Source: Actinoplanes aureus
Lineage (GTDB): Bacteria; Actinomycetota; Actinomycetes; Mycobacteriales; Micromonosporaceae
Reading direction: 5' to 3'
DNA length: 64,000 bases
Assembly: GCF_015704865.1 (NCBI RefSeq)
Contig: NZ_JADQTO010000005.1
Span: forward strand, 232,691 to 296,690
Under the pieces are notes generated by a model. It saw only the letters and a program-made list of their open reading frames with translations, made no database searches and was not told where the DNA came from. Position numbers and translations under genes: made by a program. Shown here piece by piece: positions 60,773 through 64,000 of the stretch (within the stretch, counting starts at the first letter, position 1; every line of letters starts with the position of its first letter).

Positions 60773-62176
60773 TCACCAGGCGACCGGGACGTAGTCCTTC
60801 AGGAAGCAGCCGTACACGTCCTCGCCCAGCTCGCCGCGGACGATCGGGTCGTACACCCGGGCTGCGCCGTCGACCAGGTCCAGGGGCGCGTGGAAGCCCT
60901 CTTCGTGCAGCCGCATCTTCGTCGGGTGCGGGCGCTCGTCGGTGATCCAGCCGGTGTCGACGCTTGTCATCAGGATCCCGTCGGCGAACATGTCGACCGC
61001 GCTGGTGCGGGTCAGCATGTTCAGCGAGGCCTTCGCCATGTTGGTGTGCGGGTGACCCGCTCCCTTGTAGCCACGCGCGAAGATGCCCTCCATCGCGGAG
61101 ACGTTCACCACGTACCGGCGCGGGAACGGCGACGCCAGCATCGCCCTGCGCAGCCGGCTGACCAGGATGAACGGCGCGGTCACGTTGCACAGCTGGACCT
61201 CGAGAAGCTCGAGCGGGTCCACCTCGTGCACCCGGTCGCTCCAGCTGTTCGTCGGCGTGGTGTCCGGCACCAGGCCACCCGCGTCGATCTCGGCCGAACG
61301 GGCGGTCAGCGCCAGCTCGGTGATCTGCTGCGGGGACAGCGACGACTTGCCCGCCGTCAACGCGGCCGCCGGGGACGTTCCGGCCGCGCCGAAATACTCC
61401 AGCTCCGGCAACTTTCCGCTCGGCAGCGGCTCCGCCTCCGCCGCGGCGATGGCCGAGTACGCGCCTGCGGTACGACGTACCGTCTGGGCTGCGTTGTTGA
61501 TCAGAATGTCCAACGGCCCGCGTGACGCCACCGAATCAGCCAGACCCACCACCTGGGCCGGGTCTCGCAGATCGATGCCCACCACCCGCAGCCGATGCAG
61601 CCAGTCCGCGCTGTCCGGCATCGCCGCGAAGCGGCGGACGGCATCGTGCGGAAAGCGCGTCGTGATCGTCAGATCCGCGCCGTCGCGCAACAGCCGCAGC
61701 GCGATGTACATGCCGATCTTGGCGCGGCCGCCGGTGAGCAGCGCCCGGCGCCCGGTCAGATCGGTACGCGCGTCCCGGCGGGCGTGATTCAGCTCCGCGC
61801 ACGACGGGCAGAGCTGGTGGTAGAACGCGTCCACCACGGTGAACCGCTGCTTGCACACGTAGCAGCCGCGCGCCTGCTTGAGCACCCCGGCACTAGCGCC
61901 CCGGATCGTGCTCTTCAGCGGAATCCCGGCCGTCTCATCGTCGATCCGCCCCGGCGCGCCGGTCGCTGTTGCCTCGGTCACCGTCTTGTCATGCGTGAGG
62001 ACCGCGTCCCGGCGCTCCCGGCGACGCTGCATCTTCGCCGTCTTGAACAGCCCGCCGACCGCCCGGCGCACACGCACCGCGTCCGGATGCTCGACCGGCA
62101 ACGCCTCGACCTCGGCCAGCACGGCGAGGCATTCCGCGAGGCGGTCCGGAGCCACGCCCACGGCGTCGTCCGTCAT
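60773..62176 (-). CDS. Zinc-ribbon-linked short-chain dehydrogenase-like protein
   Basis: 467 residues from ATG 62176 with GAGGGGG upstream. Residues 1-100 are helical and charged; a C-x-x-C ... C-x-x-C zinc ribbon (CYVCKQRF, LCPSCAEL) is near 105-130; a Rossmann SDR domain follows (ALLTGGRAKIGMYIALRLLRDG, LDILINNAAQT, VVNVSAMEG). In place of the catalytic Tyr-x-x-x-Lys it reads HPHTNMAKASLNM, so Thr takes the Tyr position. The NAD-binding Gly motif is intact. Such proteins may bind cofactor and act as regulators rather than enzymes; the substrate is unknown. It is monocistronic. Confidence 0.78.
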   Translation of the reverse strand: MTDDAVGVAPDRLAECLAVLAEVEALPVEHPDAVRVRRAVGGLFKTAKMQRRRERRDAVLTHDKTVTEATATGAPGRIDDETAGIPLKSTIRGASAGVLKQARGCYVCKQRFTVVDAFYHQLCPSCAELNHARRDARTDLTGRRALLTGGRAKIGMYIALRLLRDGADLTITTRFPHDAVRRFAAMPDSADWLHRLRVVGIDLRDPAQVVGLADSVASRGPLDILINNAAQTVRRTAGAYSAIAAAEAEPLPSGKLPELEYFGAAGTSPAAALTAGKSSLSPQQITELALTARSAEIDAGGLVPDTTPTNSWSDRVHEVDPLELLEVQLCNVTAPFILVSRLRRAMLASPFPRRYVVNVSAMEGIFARGYKGAGHPHTNMAKASLNMLTRTSAVDMFADGILMTSVDTGWITDERPHPTKMRLHEEGFHAPLDLVDGAARVYDPIVRGELGEDVYGCFLKDYVPVAW

Positions 62177-62398
62177 TAGTACGTCCCCCTCTGTTCCCAC
62201 CGCAGGCACTGTACTTACCCGCCGTCCTATCGGCCGCCGGCGGCGCCCCGCAAGGGCGCCGGTCACCGAATTCGCAGCCCTTTTCGGCGTCGGCCCCCGA
62301 GTCGGCGGCGGACCCGTGCCCTGCGGATCGGGCTCCGGCTTGTCATGCCGGGCCGGTGCGGGTCAGGTTGCGGGCGGGATCGGGCTGCGGCCGGTCAG
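62177..62398. other. Promoter side of the SDR-like gene
   Basis: About 220 bp without a gene. It holds the GAGGGGG ribosome site of the SDR-like gene at its left end and repeat copy A at its right end. No small frame with a good start was seen. Confidence 0.35.
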
Positions 62399-62845
62399 CC
62401 CAATGCCACCTGGCCTAAGTTGATCATGATGGCTGACCTGCGGGCATGCGGTGGCGGTAGCCACGTCCCAGGCGGCGACCCGCCGAGATGCCTCGCGACC
62501 CCTTGCGGTCGCTAATCAAGATCAACCTAGGCCTGCATGGGGGTGCGCCGGCGACGGCTCGCCCAGCGCCAGTGCTATTTAGCCTAGGTTGATTTTGGCT
62601 TGGGCTGAGGCGCCGTAGCCCCTGATCTGCGAGGACGTCTCGGTCAGGTAGGGCGCCTCGCTGGAGAGGGCTGCCAACCGCCACCCGCGTACCCGCCGGT
62701 CACCTCCCATGATCCACTTAGGCTAAGTGGCATTGGGTCACGCCGGGCCGGCGCCGGTCAGGATCGCAGGGCCGGATCAGGCTGCGGCCGGTCACACTGG
62801 GGCCGGCGCGGGTCACGGTTGCGGGGCCGGATCAGGCTCCGGCTC
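62342..62845. repeat. GC-rich tandem repeat array interrupted by the MITE-like element
   Basis: About 55-bp units around GCCGGGCCGG, GGTCAGG, GGATCAGGCTGCGGCCGGTCA. Copy A (62342-62398) stands before the element, copies B (62737-62794) and C (62795-62844) after it. Copy C overlaps the last codons of the leftward repeat-protein gene, which suggests the array grew from that gene's end. Confidence 0.65.
62399..62737. mobile_element. MITE-like element, about 339 bp
   Basis: Terminal inverted repeats of 30 bp (62399-62428 and 62708-62737) match at 27 positions and begin CCCAATGCCAC. Inside are a second inverted pair, ATCAACCTAGG (62521-62531) and CCTAGGTTGAT (62583-62593). Altogether four copies of a GCCTARGTTGAT motif occur in the order plus, minus, plus, minus. 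GGTCA is found at both outer edges (62393-62397, 62736-62740) and could be a target duplication. There is no transposase gene. The element lies within a GC-rich repeat array. Confidence 0.6.
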
Positions 62846-64000
62846 TTCCCCGGCGGGCTTGCGGCCCGCCCGCGACGCGGACCCCGGATGGTCGGCCAAG
62901 GAGGACGGCCGGCGGCCGGATCGATCGTACGGATGCTCGCCCGACCCGCCTGCCCAGTTGTGCGGCCCGCCGTTGGCGGCCCGGCGCCGGACCGCCTCGT
63001 CATCGGCGAGCGTCGCCGGCCGGGCGGCACTCTCCGGAGGCGTGGACGGCCCGGTGGGGGTCGCGCCGCTGAGCCAGTCGTCGAGGGTCTTCGGCCGGCG
63101 GATCCCGCCGGTGGTGAGGTCGCCGAGCGTGTGGGGACGCTCGGCGGCGGCCGCCGGCTCGGAAACGATCGGGCCACCCTTCAGCCATTCGTCGAGCGTC
63201 TGCGGGCGGCGGATGAACCCGGAATCGTCACCGCTGTTAGCCGGCTCCAGGACTGCGGCGCCGCTCGTGGTGGCGGTCGTTTCCGCGCCGGGCGGGAGTT
63301 CGGCGTCCGTCGGTCGTTCGGCCGGGACGGTCTCTGCTGCGTGCGGGGCTGTGGTTTGTGCGGCCGGAGCGATTCCCGCTGCGTGCGGGGTGATGGGCTG
63401 TTCGGCCGGAGCGGTCTCTGCTGCGTGCGGAGCTGTGGGTCGTTCGGCCGAGGCGGTCTCTGCTGTGTGCGCAGCTGTGGGTCGTTCGGCCGAGACGAAC
63501 TCCGCCGCGTGCGGAGCTGTGGTTTGTGTGGCCGGGGCGATCGGGGCCGCGACGGTCTCTGCTGCTTCGGGGCCGGCGGACCGGTCTGCCGGGGCAGGCT
63601 CTGCCGCGTCCGTCACCTCGGCCCGGGCCGAGGCGGCCGGGCCGACCGGCGTAGCGGAGAGGTCACCGAGGGTTTCCGGGCGGGACGGGCGCTCGCCCTC
63701 CGCAGCCGGGCCGCTCAGCCACTCATCCAGCGTCTGCGGGCGTCGCCCCGTCGCCGGAACCGCGCTGACCGGCGTCGTCAGATCATCGAGGCTTCGAGGA
63801 CGGTCCTGAGCCGGCCGGTTGCCGGTCCAGTCGCCCAGGGTCTGCGGGCGGGTGTTACCGGGACGATCCTGGAACGAGTACGGCAGGGCCGCTTCCGGCA
63901 TCAGCGTGGCCGGCTGCCAGGGCGCGGACGTGGCTTGATCCTCGTCCACAGCACCGGACCGAGATTCGGAACCCGCTGCGGGCGCGACCTCGGCGGCCGG
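62813..64000 (-). CDS. Long repeat protein, C-terminal part (runs off the right edge)
   Basis: The frame is open from the right edge to TGA at 62813, at least 395 residues; a GTG at 63949 is internal rather than a clear start. It carries about nine units of the form RP-[QEKHR]-[TS]-L-[GD]-[DE]-[WL], e.g. RPQTLGDWTG, RPRSLDDLTT, RPQTLDEWLSG, RPETLGDLSA, RPKTLDDWLSG. Between them are about six 17-18 residue units of the type APHAAETxxAERPTA. It is otherwise disordered and Pro/Ala/Glu-rich, with no membrane segment in the visible part. Family unknown. Confidence 0.65.
   Translation of the reverse strand, partial: PAAEVAPAAGSESRSGAVDEDQATSAPWQPATLMPEAALPYSFQDRPGNTRPQTLGDWTGNRPAQDRPRSLDDLTTPVSAVPATGRRPQTLDEWLSGPAAEGERPSRPETLGDLSATPVGPAASARAEVTDAAEPAPADRSAGPEAAETVAAPIAPATQTTAPHAAEFVSAERPTAAHTAETASAERPTAPHAAETAPAEQPITPHAAGIAPAAQTTAPHAAETVPAERPTDAELPPGAETTATTSGAAVLEPANSGDDSGFIRRPQTLDEWLKGGPIVSEPAAAAERPHTLGDLTTGGIRRPKTLDDWLSGATPTGPSTPPESAARPATLADDEAVRRRAANGGPHNWAGGSGEHPYDRSGRRPSSLADHPGSASRAGRKPAGEEPEPDPAPQP

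Noticed and set aside
62399-62737. Insertion sequence
   Set aside because: Ends are IS-like, but the 339 bp have no room or frame for a transposase, so only a MITE-like element is claimed.

Overview
The window is 64 kb of very GC-rich DNA with tightly packed genes, GTG/TTG starts, four-base ATGA/GTGA gene overlaps and many actinobacterial families (TIGR03089, DUF732, DUF5990, DUF6412-type, GPP34, a TetR-type Paa regulator). It reads as a chromosomal segment of a filamentous actinobacterium, most likely Micromonosporaceae (Actinoplanes-like); the genus is inference. No rRNA, tRNA, CRISPR array, transposase or phage gene was seen.

1-6.7 kb: end of an unknown gene, a TerC-type membrane protein, a LigB/DODA dioxygenase behind two palindromes, a GPP34 protein, an APC permease overlapping a GNAT acetyltransferase, and an isolated iolB with a structured leader. 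6.7-12.9 kb: the phenylacetate catabolic unit. A divergent TetR regulator faces paaN-paaA-paaB-paaC-paaD-paaE; the operator sits between the -35 and -10 of an apparently leaderless paaN promoter. 12.9-17.1 kb: alpha/beta hydrolase, TIGR03089 protein, small peptidoglycan-binding protein, a two-gene DUF732 lipoprotein unit, and a membrane-anchored trypsin-like protease without PDZ domain; a perfect 24-bp palindrome lies in the divergent promoter. 17.1-26.2 kb: a fused double ABC exporter, 1.36 kb of gene-poor repeat-bearing DNA, a membrane metallophosphoesterase, a lipoprotein/kinase pair, a secreted ScyD/ScyE-type propeller and an unknown protein.

26.5-41.3 kb is an apparent cell-surface glycan locus: NodB deacetylase overlapping a Tat-secreted GH26-like hydrolase, a second membrane-anchored GH26-like protein, a DUF1616-type protein overlapping a 1439-residue Pro/Ala-rich polytopic membrane protein with seven D[DE]TV-type motifs, three family-2 glycosyltransferases, a 51-residue Cys/His miniprotein, a sulfotransferase and a glycosidase-like propeller protein. 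Together these genes could build, trim and sulfate an exported glycan; that is inference from content.

41.3-54.5 kb: Ser/Thr kinase, a 96-bp inverted repeat, universal stress protein with amino-acid permease, STAS protein, then a leftward row esterase, ATP-grasp, GH9 cellulase, P450. The cellulase has its own leaderless promoter with a near-perfect CebR-type box. An arginase-family protein and a PHP phosphatase diverge from each other, followed by a DUF5990 gene whose 3' end is tandemly duplicated. 54.6-64 kb: SNF2 helicase coupled to a SWIM-finger protein, a YidC paralogue with its small partner, a secreted Trp/Tyr/Lys repeat protein, an atypical zinc-ribbon SDR, a MITE-like element inside a repeat array, and the C-terminal part of a long RP-x-TL-x-[DE]-W repeat protein that runs off the right edge.
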